From Acidovorax sp. Leaf191 (lineage in GTDB: Bacteria; Pseudomonadota; Gammaproteobacteria; Burkholderiales; Burkholderiaceae_C): a stretch of DNA of 64,000 bases. How positions within the stretch are numbered: position 1 is the first letter of the stretch; each line of letters starts with the position of its first letter. The DNA lies in assembly GCF_001424425.1 (NCBI RefSeq), contig NZ_LMPT01000018.1, positions 124,001 through 188,000 on the forward strand, in the 5' to 3' direction. The position numbers and the translations under genes were made by a program. The notes below the pieces were generated by a model that did not search any database, had not been told where the DNA came from, and saw only the letters and a list, made by a program, of their open reading frames with translations. Below, in pieces: positions 53,498 through 62,481 of this stretch.

Positions 53498-54280
53498 TTA
53501 TTCGGAAGCCGGGGTGGCGGTGGCGCCTGCCGTGGCGGGAGCCAGGCCGCCCTGGGCCACCAGCTCCTGGTACCACTGCGCATAGCCAGCGCTGCTGGGG
53601 TGCAGGCCGTCGGCGGCGTTCAGCTCGTCGCTGCGCAGCACGAAGGGGTCTTCATCGCGCGGGCGCAGCAGGCGCACGTAGCGCACCTGGTTGGCCGCGG
53701 CCACTTCCTGCACCATGGCGTGCAGCCGCTCGGACCGGCTGGACATGGCCCACGACAGCGGCGGTACGAAGAACGGCGCATGGCCCACATTGCCGCAGGG
53801 CATCAGCACCACGGTGCGGCCCTTTTCGCGCGCCAGCGCCACGGTCTGCTCCAGGTTGGCGCGCAGTGTCTTCTGGGTGGTGAGGCGGATCACATCGTTG
53901 CCGCCGGCCAGCACCAGCACCATGTCGTAGCCCGCCTCGGCGCCCTGCAGCTGCTGCGCCACGTCGCCGAACTTGGCGCCGTTGGCGGCCAGGTTGTCGA
54001 TGCGCCACTGCGGGTGGGCCTTGCCGATCAGGCCCGCCAGGCTGTCGGCGGGGCTGCTGGCCCCCGTGCCCAGGGCCGTGCTGTCGCCCACGACCAGCAG
54101 CCGCTGGCTGGGCTGCGCGGGTTGCGCGGTGTAGGGCTGGGCCTGCTTGGCCAGGTCCACCGATGTGAATATGCGCCACGGCGCGCAGGCCGACACCAGC
54201 AAGGCGCCGCCGATGGCGGCCGCAGTGACCAGGGCCAGGCAGCGGGTGCGGGAGGGGTGGCGGTGGGCGTGGTGTGGCAT
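53498..54280 (-). CDS. SGNH/GDSL-type lipoprotein hydrolase
   Basis: This 260-residue lipoprotein has a lipobox LVSAC (Cys32) and the SGNH esterase fold. Catalytic Ser67 lies in VVGDST, with the block-III GGND motif and the final D-x-x-H in DGLH. It should act on esters in the periplasm or envelope. ATG 54280 is chosen because the lipoprotein signal begins there, though 56 more codons are open. It is convergent with the alpha/beta hydrolase gene. Confidence 0.87.
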   Translation of the reverse strand: MPHHAHRHPSRTRCLALVTAAAIGGALLVSACAPWRIFTSVDLAKQAQPYTAQPAQPSQRLLVVGDSTALGTGASSPADSLAGLIGKAHPQWRIDNLAANGAKFGDVAQQLQGAEAGYDMVLVLAGGNDVIRLTTQKTLRANLEQTVALAREKGRTVVLMPCGNVGHAPFFVPPLSWAMSSRSERLHAMVQEVAAANQVRYVRLLRPRDEDPFVLRSDELNAADGLHPSSAGYAQWYQELVAQGGLAPATAGATATPASE

Positions 54281-54491
54281 GGTGGCGCAGGCAGGGCGTT
54301 GGGTATGCAGCCAGCGTATCGCCGCGATACCGCCGGGTAAGTCGGCGACGCGCCGCGGCCCGCGTAGGACAGCGCACCCCTGGGCGCCATCTGCGCTCAC
54401 CCGCCAGCGTTGTTCTCCACCGCAGCGCGGGCAGCGGGCGGGTGACACGGGTCGCTGCCTGCCGCTACCGCTGACCGTTACCGCCGCAAAC

Positions 54492-56003
54492 CTACTGCTT
54501 GAAGACCACCGCGTCCAGGTCCATCGCGCGGATGGATTCGGCCGCGGCGGCCGCCTGCGCCCGGCTGTCGTACGGGCCCACCCGCACGCGGATGCGGCGG
54601 CCCTTGGCGTTGTTCAGCTCCTGCCGGAAGGCAGGCAGCCCTTCGTTGAGCAGCCGCGCCTGCGTCTTGCGCGCGTTGGCCTCTTCGGCGAACAGGCCCA
54701 CGTTGATGTAGTAACCCGCCGCGCTGCCCACGGTGGCAAGCGGTGCGCTGGCGGCCTCGGAGGCCGCTGCGGCGGCGGCGCCGGATGCGGCAGCCGCAGG
54801 CTTGGCGCCGCCAGCCTTTGCGGCGCGGGTGGCGCGCTCGGGGGCTGGCGCCGGCTTGCTGGCGGCCTTGGCCGCAGCCTTGGTGGTTGCAGCGTCTGCC
54901 TTGCTGGCCGGGGCTGCGGGCGCTGGGGCGGGTTTGGAGGCAGGTGCAGGTTTCGGTGCGGGTGCGTCGGCCTTGGCGGCGGCGGTCGCAGCGGCTGTGG
55001 CGGCGGCAGTGGCCTGGGCTTTGTCGCTCCTGGCAGGCGCTGATGCTGGCGCGGGCGAAGCCGCAGGGGCGCTGGCCTTGTCGTTGGCGGGTTTGTTTGC
55101 GGTGGGCGCCGCTGGCGTGGCAGGGGCTGCCGGCGCGGTGGCTGGTGGCTGGGCCTTGGCGGCGGGCGCTGCTGGTACCGGCGCGGTTGCCGGCATGGAT
55201 GCGGGCGCGGGTGCCGGGGCCGTCGCCGCAGGTGCACCGCTGGCGGTGGCCATGGCGGCGGCAGGCGTGGGCGCGGGTGTCGCGGGTGCTGGCTCGGCCG
55301 CCGGGGGCTGGGCCGCCGCCTGGGCAGACGCCGCAGATGCCGCAGCGGCCGCTGCCGATGACGCCTGGGCCACGGTCACGGCCGGCGTCATCGACGTGTC
55401 GGCCTCGTTGTGAAACCCTGCCCCGGGCAGCGTCAGGTACGCCGCCACCGCGATGATGGCCAGGGCCACATTGACGCCCACGATGGCCTGCAGGCGCTTG
55501 CGGCTGCTGGCCCGCTGCTCCAGCAGCGCGCAGGCCTCGGGCACGGTGCGCGACGCGGCCAGCGCGCGCGAGATGCGCCGGCGCACGTCGGCGTGCAGGA
55601 TGGCGTTGCCATACAGGCCCGGCACCGTGAACGCCAGCATGGCAAACGCGGCCAGCACGCCCAGTTCCACGCCCTGCGGCCAGTTCAAGAACTGGCGGCC
55701 CAGCGCAAACACCAGCAGCGCCAGGCCCTCGGCCACGGCCACATAGGCCAGCGCGCCGCTCCACACCTGGCGGAACACCATCCAGTTCAAAGTGCACAAG
55801 CTGGCTGCCCAGTTCCAGGTGGTGGTGGTGCGGCCCGCGGTGTCAAAGCGGGCGAAGACGGGAAGGTAGTAGTCGGTGTTGACCGGCCCCAGCGCCACGC
55901 GGTACAGCGCCGTCATGGCGTTGTCGGACGGGGAGTCCAGCGACATGGCGGGGATGAGGGAGTCTGCAAAGTCCGTGGTGGCGCGCATGCCTGATTCTGT
56001 CAT
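54492..56003 (-). CDS. DUF2628/SPOR membrane protein with a long Ala/Pro/Lys-rich region
   Basis: This protein of about 503 residues starts with a DUF2628-type membrane part (TTTWNWAASLCTLNWMVFRQ and two or three membrane helices), then a helix (VNVALAIIAVAAYLTLPG), a linker of roughly 250 residues made of Ala, Pro and Lys runs, and a C-terminal SPOR domain (YYINVGLFAEEANARKTQAR) that binds denuded peptidoglycan. Such a plan suits a cell-division or septum protein. Starts at 56003, 55988 or a GTG at 56021 are all possible. Confidence 0.82.
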   Translation of the reverse strand: MTESGMRATTDFADSLIPAMSLDSPSDNAMTALYRVALGPVNTDYYLPVFARFDTAGRTTTTWNWAASLCTLNWMVFRQVWSGALAYVAVAEGLALLVFALGRQFLNWPQGVELGVLAAFAMLAFTVPGLYGNAILHADVRRRISRALAASRTVPEACALLEQRASSRKRLQAIVGVNVALAIIAVAAYLTLPGAGFHNEADTSMTPAVTVAQASSAAAAAASAASAQAAAQPPAAEPAPATPAPTPAAAMATASGAPAATAPAPAPASMPATAPVPAAPAAKAQPPATAPAAPATPAAPTANKPANDKASAPAASPAPASAPARSDKAQATAAATAAATAAAKADAPAPKPAPASKPAPAPAAPASKADAATTKAAAKAASKPAPAPERATRAAKAGGAKPAAAASGAAAAAASEAASAPLATVGSAAGYYINVGLFAEEANARKTQARLLNEGLPAFRQELNNAKGRRIRVRVGPYDSRAQAAAAAESIRAMDLDAVVFKQ

Positions 56004-56159
56004 GCACTGGCGCGCATTCACCGCGTGTTGCGGGCGCGCAGCGCCTGTGCGGTACCAGGGCGGCGCCCGCGGTGGGGGCTGGCAGCGCTGCGGCAGCAGG
56101 CCCGCTGGGGTGGCGCTGCCGCAGGATTGGATAAGAAATGGCCGCTACCGCTTTCTGGG

Positions 56160-56192
56160 CAAGCGCTAGCAGCTATCAAAATAGGAGCGGCG
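56160..56192. repeat. AT-rich dispersed repeat between SPOR and TerB-like genes
   Basis: The motif CAAGCGC, TAG, CAGCTAT, CAAAATAGGAGC matches the element at 47170-47203 in most positions. It lies between genes, just after the TerB-like stop on the minus strand. Confidence 0.6.
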
Positions 56193-56216
56193 TGCTGCAG
56201 CCGCTCTGCCCCCGCC

Positions 56217-57278
56217 TCAGCCGCCCCGCACCATCGCCATGATCTTGCCGGCATCCAGCGTGGCCGCCTTTTGCTGGATCTGCGGCAGGTACTGCGACTG
56301 CATCTGCTTGGCCGGGCCCAGCAGGTTCTGAAAACTGTCGCGCAGCATGGCGGTGCTCATCACCCGGCCGCCCGCGTAGTAGCGCTTGGCCACCTGCCCC
56401 AGCGCATACGTGGTGGCAAAAGAAAACGCCATGCCGGTGGCCGCGCTGCCCACGCCCCCGATGGTGCGGCCCGCCACCTTGCCCAGCAGGCCGCCCAGCA
56501 GCTTGCGGCCAAACTGCTCCAGGTACTGCGACGTCATGCCCACGCCCGCCGCGGCGATGAACTCCTTGATGTGGCCCTGGTCCAGCTCCACGCCGTGCGC
56601 CTTGCCGATGCCGTAGACCATCTTCACCTGCATCGGGATGATGGCCATCGACGCCCACGACTGCGGCAGCAGCTCCAGCGCGCCGTTGAGCATCGCGTAG
56701 TTCAGGATGGACTTGTCCAGCTCGGCGTCGCCCGGGCCTGCGGGCACGGCCACCGGCACAGGCATGGATGCAGGCGACGAGGACGACGAAGAAGAAGGAG
56801 AAGAAAAAGGCGCTGACGCAGCGGCTGCATAGGCCGCAGCACCGGTGGCCGCAGCACCCGCCACGCCCCAGGGCACGGCAGAGGGCGGCGCTTTTTCGGC
56901 CACGTCCACCAGTGCATCGGCCTCGTGCTCGAAGGCGGCGGTCTGCTGCGCGCCCAGCTGCAGCGCAGACTTGAGCGTGGCCAGGAACTGCGCCTCCGCA
57001 GGCGTCTGGCGCCCATCCACATCGCACACGCACACGGCCATCTCATAGGCCAGCTGGCGCTGGCCGGGGTCGGTCAGTGCGGCGGCGGCGGCCTGCACCG
57101 TGGTGCGCTTGAGCAGCACGTCCTGGTAAATGCGCGGCAGGTCGGCCATGCCGCTGTCGCCTGCGAGGGACTGGGCGATGCGGCGGATCTCTTCACGCTC
57201 GGCGTCGTCCTTGGTGCCGTCCGCAAACGCGGCCAGCAAGGCGATGGTGAGAATGGATTTTTGCTGTTCTGGAGTCAT
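56217..57278 (-). CDS. TerB-like protein with DUF697-like membrane region
   Basis: This 353-residue protein has an N-terminal TerB-like helical domain (LLAAFADGTKDDAEREEI, then MAVCVCDVDGRQTPAEAQFL), a spacer with a Ser-rich tract near residue 165, and a C-terminal region like DUF697 (GVGMTSQYLEQFGRKLLGG, GGVGSAATGMAFSFATTYALG) with amphipathic helices that probably meet the membrane. The TerB fold suggests metal or stress sensing. There is no obvious partner gene, and function remains unknown. Confidence 0.75.
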   Translation of the reverse strand: MTPEQQKSILTIALLAAFADGTKDDAEREEIRRIAQSLAGDSGMADLPRIYQDVLLKRTTVQAAAAALTDPGQRQLAYEMAVCVCDVDGRQTPAEAQFLATLKSALQLGAQQTAAFEHEADALVDVAEKAPPSAVPWGVAGAAATGAAAYAAAASAPFSSPSSSSSSSPASMPVPVAVPAGPGDAELDKSILNYAMLNGALELLPQSWASMAIIPMQVKMVYGIGKAHGVELDQGHIKEFIAAAGVGMTSQYLEQFGRKLLGGLLGKVAGRTIGGVGSAATGMAFSFATTYALGQVAKRYYAGGRVMSTAMLRDSFQNLLGPAKQMQSQYLPQIQQKAATLDAGKIMAMVRGG

Positions 57279-57671
57279 GCGGTGCGGGCCTGCAAGGCCG
57301 TGAAATTAAGGGGGTTGGCACGCTGCCCTAGCTAGAAGGGGCTACGGGTGGCGTGCGGAGTCAGGTGCAGTCTAGGGCGCGCGCTTTCAACGCCACGGCT
57401 TGTGGGGACTTGCAGCCATCTGGTAACCAGGTGCATCGGGGCACCGGCTGCCAGCCCTGTGGCTCACCCGGGGTTCCCCTTGCGTAGTTGATCGGCTGTG
57501 CGCTTGGGCGCGGCTTGCGTACAGTGGCTGTCTCAATGCAAGGAGGCAAGGCGTGCGGCAAGCGGCGACGACCAGCAGGGCAAGCGATACCAGCGTTACG
57601 GGCAATACGGGCAGTAAGGGCAGCACCAGCAGGGCAGGCACCACCACGCCCAGCGCGCGGGGCGCCACCCG
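57279..57671. other. Non-coding gap before an acyl-CoA synthetase gene
   Basis: These 393 bases contain no convincing gene; open frames here only extend neighbouring frames. They hold the divergent promoters of the TerB-like and acyl-CoA synthetase genes. A weak hairpin (GCACGC near 57317 with GCGTGC near 57352) is visible. Confidence 0.6.
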
Positions 57672-59186
57672 ATGAACATCGCCCACCTGCTGCGCCGCAG
57701 CGCGCAACTGCACGCCCACCAGCCTGCCGTGCTGCAGGGCGACCAAGTGCTCTTCGACTACCAAACCCTGGGCGCCCGCACCGCCGCGCTGGCCGCCAGC
57801 CTGCGCACACGCTACGGCGTGCTGACCGGCGACCGCGTCGCCATCTACGCCGCCAATGCGCCCGAGTACCTGGAGGCGCTGCACGCCATCGTGTGGGCCG
57901 GCGCCGTGCACGTGCCCGTCAACTACAAGCTGCACGCCAAAGAGCTGGCCTACGTGCTGGCCGACTCCGGCGCGCGCGTGGTGCTGGTGTCCGACGCCCT
58001 GCACCGCGCCGCGCGTGATGCGGGCGCCGACCCTGCAGCCACCTTGGTGCTGGGCTCTGCCGACTACCTGCACGCCGTGCAGCAGCACGGTGCGCCGATG
58101 CCCGTGCACGACCGCGCCCCGGACGACATCGTATCGCTGTTCTACACATCGGGCACCACCGGCCGGCCCAAGGGCGTGATGCAGACCCACCGCAACCTGC
58201 TGGCCATGACGGCCTGCTACTTCACCGACGTGGACGACGTGGTGCCCGGCGACGCCATGGTCTACGCCGCGCCCATGTCGCACGGCGCGGGCTTGTACAA
58301 CTACGCCCAGGTGCTGCGCGGCGGGCGGCACGTGGTGCCCATGTCCGGAGGCTTCGACCCTGCCGAACTGGTGCAGCTGGCCGCATCGGTGGGCCAGCTC
58401 ACCCTGTTTGCCGCGCCCACCATGGTGCACCGCCTGGTGGACCATGTGCGCGCCACAGGTGCCGACGTGTCGGGCTTCAAAACGATTGTCTACGGCGGCG
58501 GCCCCATGTACGCCGACGACCTGCGCACCGCCATGGCCGTGATGGGCAACGACCGCTTCGTGCAGATCTACGGCCAGGGCGAAAGCCCCATGACCATCAC
58601 CGCGCTGTCACGCGCGCACCTGGCCGACACTACCCACCCCCGCTGGGCCGACCGCATGGCCTCGGTCGGCGTGGCGCAGTCGCTGGTGGAGGTGCGCGTG
58701 GCCGACGCCCAAGGCCAGCCCATGCCCGCCGGCGACACCGGCGAGGTGCTGGTGCGCGGCGACACCGTCATGCCCGGCTACTGGAACAACCCCGACGCGA
58801 CGGCCCGCACGCTGCAGGCCGGCTGGCTGCACACGGGAGACCTGGGCGTGCTGGATGCCGATGGCTTCCTGACCCTGAAGGACCGGTCGAAGGACGTGAT
58901 CATCTCCGGCGGCAGCAACATCTACCCGCGCGAGGTGGAAGAGGTTTTGCTGCTGCACCCCCAGGTCCGCGAGGTGGCCGTGGTGGGGCAGCGGGATGCC
59001 GAGTGGGGCGAGGTGGTGGTGGCCTACCTGGTGGCGGGCGAGGGCGGGCCGGTGGGGGATGCGGTGCTGGATGCGCTGTGCGGGGAGCACATCGCGCGGT
59101 TCAAGCGGCCGAAGGTGTATCGGTGGGTGGAAGGGTTGCCGAAGAACAGCTACGGCAAGGTGTTGAAGACGGAACTGCGTGGGTAG
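57672..59186 (+). CDS. Acyl-CoA synthetase (AMP-forming, class I)
   Basis: This 504-residue ligase has the adenylation motifs SLFYTSGTTGRPKGVMQTHRN (core YTSGTTGRPKGV), YGQGESPM, HTGDLGVLDADGFL, and the catalytic lysine in NSYGKVLKTELRG. It joins an unknown carboxylic acid to CoA. The length is close to medium-chain or aryl acid ligases. The last codons of the gene (from about 59000) show less GC at third positions than the rest. No partner genes of beta-oxidation lie next to it. Confidence 0.92.
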   Translation: MNIAHLLRRSAQLHAHQPAVLQGDQVLFDYQTLGARTAALAASLRTRYGVLTGDRVAIYAANAPEYLEALHAIVWAGAVHVPVNYKLHAKELAYVLADSGARVVLVSDALHRAARDAGADPAATLVLGSADYLHAVQQHGAPMPVHDRAPDDIVSLFYTSGTTGRPKGVMQTHRNLLAMTACYFTDVDDVVPGDAMVYAAPMSHGAGLYNYAQVLRGGRHVVPMSGGFDPAELVQLAASVGQLTLFAAPTMVHRLVDHVRATGADVSGFKTIVYGGGPMYADDLRTAMAVMGNDRFVQIYGQGESPMTITALSRAHLADTTHPRWADRMASVGVAQSLVEVRVADAQGQPMPAGDTGEVLVRGDTVMPGYWNNPDATARTLQAGWLHTGDLGVLDADGFLTLKDRSKDVIISGGSNIYPREVEEVLLLHPQVREVAVVGQRDAEWGEVVVAYLVAGEGGPVGDAVLDALCGEHIARFKRPKVYRWVEGLPKNSYGKVLKTELRG

Positions 59187-59402
59187 ACGCGTTGCATGGG
59201 GGTGGCAATGAAGCACCGGTTCATCGCTGCTCTCCATGCGCCTATTCAGCCACACATGCGCCACTTGTGAGCGGGTTCCGTTGCGGTCCTACAAGCGGTG
59301 GCCTCAGGTGTCCCTAAAGTTGCGGGCTTCGTGTGTCCGAGTCGAGCGGCAACAGCTCATCGGCACAACCTTCCTATTCACTTCGAATTTATCTCCCCGA
59401 CC

Positions 59403-59663
59403 ATGATGCAGATCGTCTCCGATGCAGCGCAACCCGGCCTCATCATCGTGAACCTGGACGCCCAAGGCCACGACCTCTCCGTCCGCCTGGACCGCGCCAT
59501 GCTGGAGCACACCCTGGGCGTGCACGGCGCTTTTGCATCCCTGGCCCAGGCCGTGGGCCGCAACATCGAACGCATCCAGGACGCCGCATTGCGCAAGTAC
59601 CAGCAGACCCGCCAGCGGTGTGTGATTTTGTCGAAGGCTGAGTTGATGCGGGTTGCGGGGTGA
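59403..59663 (+). CDS. Small hypothetical protein, DUF1488-like pattern
   Basis: This 86-residue protein begins MMQIVSD and has the layout beta strands (GLIIVNLD), then a helix (LDRAMLEHTL), then RNIERIQDAALRKYQQ and CVILSKAEL. The order recalls DUF1488 proteins; this is a loose resemblance. No strong ribosome site is seen. It comes before the segment of lower GC. Confidence 0.55.
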   Translation: MMQIVSDAAQPGLIIVNLDAQGHDLSVRLDRAMLEHTLGVHGAFASLAQAVGRNIERIQDAALRKYQQTRQRCVILSKAELMRVAG

Positions 59664-60119
59664 TGGGAGCTGGCTAGCGTTGGGTCAATGGGCGATTTAA
59701 TGCGTGTCTTTGACTGCTGTTCCTTGTTACGCGGCCAAGGCTTCCATGGACAGTGATGAGCATGTGTTGAAGACAGAATCTCAAGGGGAGTTAGAGGCCG
59801 GGGCGCATTTGCCAACTACCGATATAGGCTGGTTGCTGACGTTTAGCCTGGAGTCGTCGAACGACTGCTGCGATCGAGAGCAGACAGTGAATGCCATCAC
59901 TGGGCGTTTTGCGAACTCAACTGCTTCCTTGGTTTGCTGATATCTCCATACGCATGCAGCACGCCCCCGTCATTGTAAAAGCGGCAGCCAATGGCTTTCA
60001 CGGTCAGTTGCGTATCGCCTTGTCAGACGGCAGCAAGCATTCGCGCCTACCGTCTTTGCTGCCGCTGTGTCGGCAGGAAGAACATGACGTCGAGATCTGG
60101 CTGTTCGAGGTGGGCGATG
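59664..60119 (+). other. Low-GC stretch without a clear gene
   Basis: Only doubtful frames are found here, including one of 78 codons at 59704-59940 with no family match. Composition drops clearly from the GC-rich norm. It leads into the decayed Bug gene and may be a scar of a past insertion. Confidence 0.5.
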
Positions 60120-60650
60120 GCGTCGTGGCCGGCCGAGGCGCTGGGGCGGGCGTGGCGGTGGACAACAAGCCCGGCGCCAGCGGCCAGCTGGCCGCATCTG
60201 CCGTGGCCCGCGCGACGCCGGATGGCACCACACTGCTGCTCGATGCATCGTCGTTCGCCGTCAATCCATCGCTGTATCCCAAGCTGCCCTACGACAGCAA
60301 CACCGCCTTTGTGCCACTGGCCGTGTTGGCGACCTTGCCGAATGTGCTGGTGTGCCACCCAGGCTTTGGCGTCAACTCCGTCAAGGAAGTCATTGCACGC
60401 GCCAAAGCCAAGCCCGAGGACATGGCCTATGCATCGGCCGGCAATGGTTCGGCCCAGCATCTGGCCAGGACGTTGTTAGCAGAGCGTACGGACGTGCGGC
60501 TGTCACATATTCCCTACCGTGGGGGCGGTCCTGCCATGAACGACGTGATGGGTGGGCAGGTGCCGCTGTTCTTTGCCAATGTGGCTTCGTCCCTGGGCCA
60601 CATCCAGGCGGGTAAGCTGCGCCCGCTGACGGTGACCAGCGCCGTACGCG
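60120..60650 (+). pseudogene. Decayed Bug-family binding-protein gene
   Basis: One frame shows the middle of a Bug/TctC protein: VDNKPGASGQLAASAVARA, YPKLPYDSNTAFVPLAVLA and IPYRGGGPAMNDVMGGQVPLFFAN, in the correct order. The signal peptide and the last third are missing; after KLRPLTVTSA the sequence leaves the family. Both ends are replaced by unrelated sequence, so the gene is a remnant of about 175 codons. It belongs near a TctD/TctE-like sensor pair, whose target it may once have been. Confidence 0.78.
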
Positions 60651-60704
60651 CCTATGTTGGCTGGGACCCCAAGTCTCAGAGACGCAGAGGAGTTGGCACA
60701 GGCC

Positions 60705-61154
60705 TCACTTCTTATCAAGCTTGGCTTCCATCAATCTGTAATAAATGCCATGCGGGTCTTTCTGGAGAAGCTCAAGTCGTCCTATCAATGTCATTGGCTG
60801 TTGGCTAAACTTGAGCGGAGAGCCATGGACGTCAATGTATGAAGTTGGCCCGCCTTCCAAGCAGAACTCGCAATCTTGTGGCTTCTGGGTCAACAGATAT
60901 CTGCTCTGTAAAGCCTTGGCTTCAAGCGGCACCATGAACCCAGTGATGGTCACATGCTTTCCGTTGTAAGGAAGGAGGACTGCTGGATAGGTGACCTCAA
61001 TGGTTCCATTCCTGGCTTTGGCCGTGGCTTTGGCCAGTTGCTCCCACTGAATCTCTCCACCCTTTATGGACTGTGCATAAACTGGCATCGACGCCGCTAT
61101 TGCGGCAAGTGCGCAGGTTGCCAAGAGCGCTTGCAAGGTTGTATGTATAAGCAT
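60705..61154 (-). CDS. DUF3299-like periplasmic protein
   Basis: This 149-residue exported protein has a signal peptide (LLATCALAAIAASMPVYAQ) and a mature domain with KHVTITGFMVPLEA, then a Cys pair in CEFCLEGGPTSYIDV. That pattern is typical of DUF3299-like proteins. It probably sits in the periplasm with a metal- or disulfide-linked Cys pair. Its GC content is lower than in the rest of the window. It is 73 bases downstream of the next gene on the same strand. Confidence 0.75.
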   Translation of the reverse strand: MLIHTTLQALLATCALAAIAASMPVYAQSIKGGEIQWEQLAKATAKARNGTIEVTYPAVLLPYNGKHVTITGFMVPLEAKALQSRYLLTQKPQDCEFCLEGGPTSYIDVHGSPLKFSQQPMTLIGRLELLQKDPHGIYYRLMEAKLDKK

Positions 61155-61227
61155 CGCTATTCCATTTGATAGTGAGGCGCACTGGTCACGACGTGCGCCT
61201 GAGTACGTCCTTGGGCTCCGTTTCCAA

Positions 61228-62298
61228 TCAATCTCCCGGACACTCCATGTCGCCAGCGCGAGGGTTGGTTCCCTGGGGCCCAGGGCCTATCCCATTTGCG
61301 GGTAACCCCATGGCAGCCTTCACTTCAGCATTGCCATCGGCGCGGATGCCGGTAGAGTCGTAGACGTACGCATCGAAGTAGTTCGTCGAGTAGAGCTGGG
61401 GCACGTTGTTAGAGGCCAAGAACTTCTTGAGTTCTGGCATCTCATCTTCTGAGTAAGGGTAGTGAAGACCTTGCGTGATGTTGAAGCCGCCGCGTGCGCC
61501 GTAGTGGTGTGGCATGAAGGTCTTGACGCCGAAGGCAGGGATAACCGTTCGGGCTTGGTTCACCACTCTCGATTCCGGGCCACCTTGCCAGACTTCAAAG
61601 CCGTCGATGTTGGCATCGCGCACTGCTTTCGCAAGATTGGTCAATGGCGCGCCCCGGTTCACGCCATCCGTATCAATTTGATCGGTGGTGAGGTCTCTGC
61701 CGCCTGCGCCGGAGTCGGTGACATACCACGTAAGAGTCTTGTCCGGAGTTTTGACTGTGAACAGGTAGCCGAAGGTCTCTATTCCTCCTCCGTTCTGAAG
61801 TAGACCGCAGCCGATGCTGTGAACCCACCTGACAACGCGCATAGCCACATGTTCATTCAACTGGACCTTTTCACCTCCGTAAAGCGAGGTGCACTTATCT
61901 CCAGAGATACCATAAGTCACAGCTTCCGCGCATGCTGCCTTCGAGCCATAGTACTGCGCCCCTGTTTGCTTTGCCCACTCAGGCGTGTCTACCGAATGGT
62001 CGCCGTGCAAGTGACCCAATAGCACCACGTCCACATCGCCTTTGAGCTTGAGCGCGTCGTGAACACGCGTGACCATGGCTGGGTTTGGATCACGTGCGGG
62101 ATACCCCACGGCGCCGTCAAGGAGGATGCCCAGATCCCCAATCTGGTAATGCCAGTTCGTCACTCCGAACCATGTCATTCGTACGTTTTTCGGCCCACCG
62201 TTTCCGGCAGAAGAATCGTTGCCGCCACCGCAAGCAGCGATACCTCCCAGAACGAGGCACGCCGTCACGACTGCACTCAAGCAATGTTGTGTTTTCAT
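61228..62298 (-). CDS. Lipoprotein metallo-beta-lactamase-fold hydrolase
   Basis: This 356-residue protein has a lipoprotein signal (lipobox IAAC, Cys23) and an MBL-fold core with the metal motif H96-x-H98-x-D100-H101 (HLHGDH) near VDVVLLG. Later it has a Y/T/D segment (WYVTDSGAGGRD) and PHHYGARGG with another likely metal ligand. ATG 62298 is preceded by AAGGAGA, while further open codons to 62415 lack such a site. Low GC relative to the window suggests transfer. The substrate is unknown; it is not a class B antibiotic-type enzyme by any clear motif. Confidence 0.86.
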   Translation of the reverse strand: MKTQHCLSAVVTACLVLGGIAACGGGNDSSAGNGGPKNVRMTWFGVTNWHYQIGDLGILLDGAVGYPARDPNPAMVTRVHDALKLKGDVDVVLLGHLHGDHSVDTPEWAKQTGAQYYGSKAACAEAVTYGISGDKCTSLYGGEKVQLNEHVAMRVVRWVHSIGCGLLQNGGGIETFGYLFTVKTPDKTLTWYVTDSGAGGRDLTTDQIDTDGVNRGAPLTNLAKAVRDANIDGFEVWQGGPESRVVNQARTVIPAFGVKTFMPHHYGARGGFNITQGLHYPYSEDEMPELKKFLASNNVPQLYSTNYFDAYVYDSTGIRADGNAEVKAAMGLPANGIGPGPQGTNPRAGDMECPGD

Positions 62299-62481
62299 GA
62301 TTTGTCTCCTTGGTTGCCTGGCAAGAAGTTCGCCAGGAATTTGGTTCCACGATAGGCTGATGGAGCTTTCATCTCGCTTTCGAAACAGCTCTCGATCCAC
62401 GAGGGTTTCCACCAAGCTGAATAGGTGCGACTACTTCGAGACAATCTGTGAGCGAATGCCCAAGCAAATAATGAAAGCAGC

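Noticed and set aside
54733..55413. Plus-strand Ala-rich open frame opposite the SPOR gene linker
   Set aside because: Repeats of GCG/GCC-type codons read as Ala on both strands. It is the mirror of the low-complexity linker.
59704..59940. 78-codon open frame in the low-GC stretch
   Set aside because: There is no ribosome site, no family pattern and no conserved-looking structure, so it was left out as a gene.
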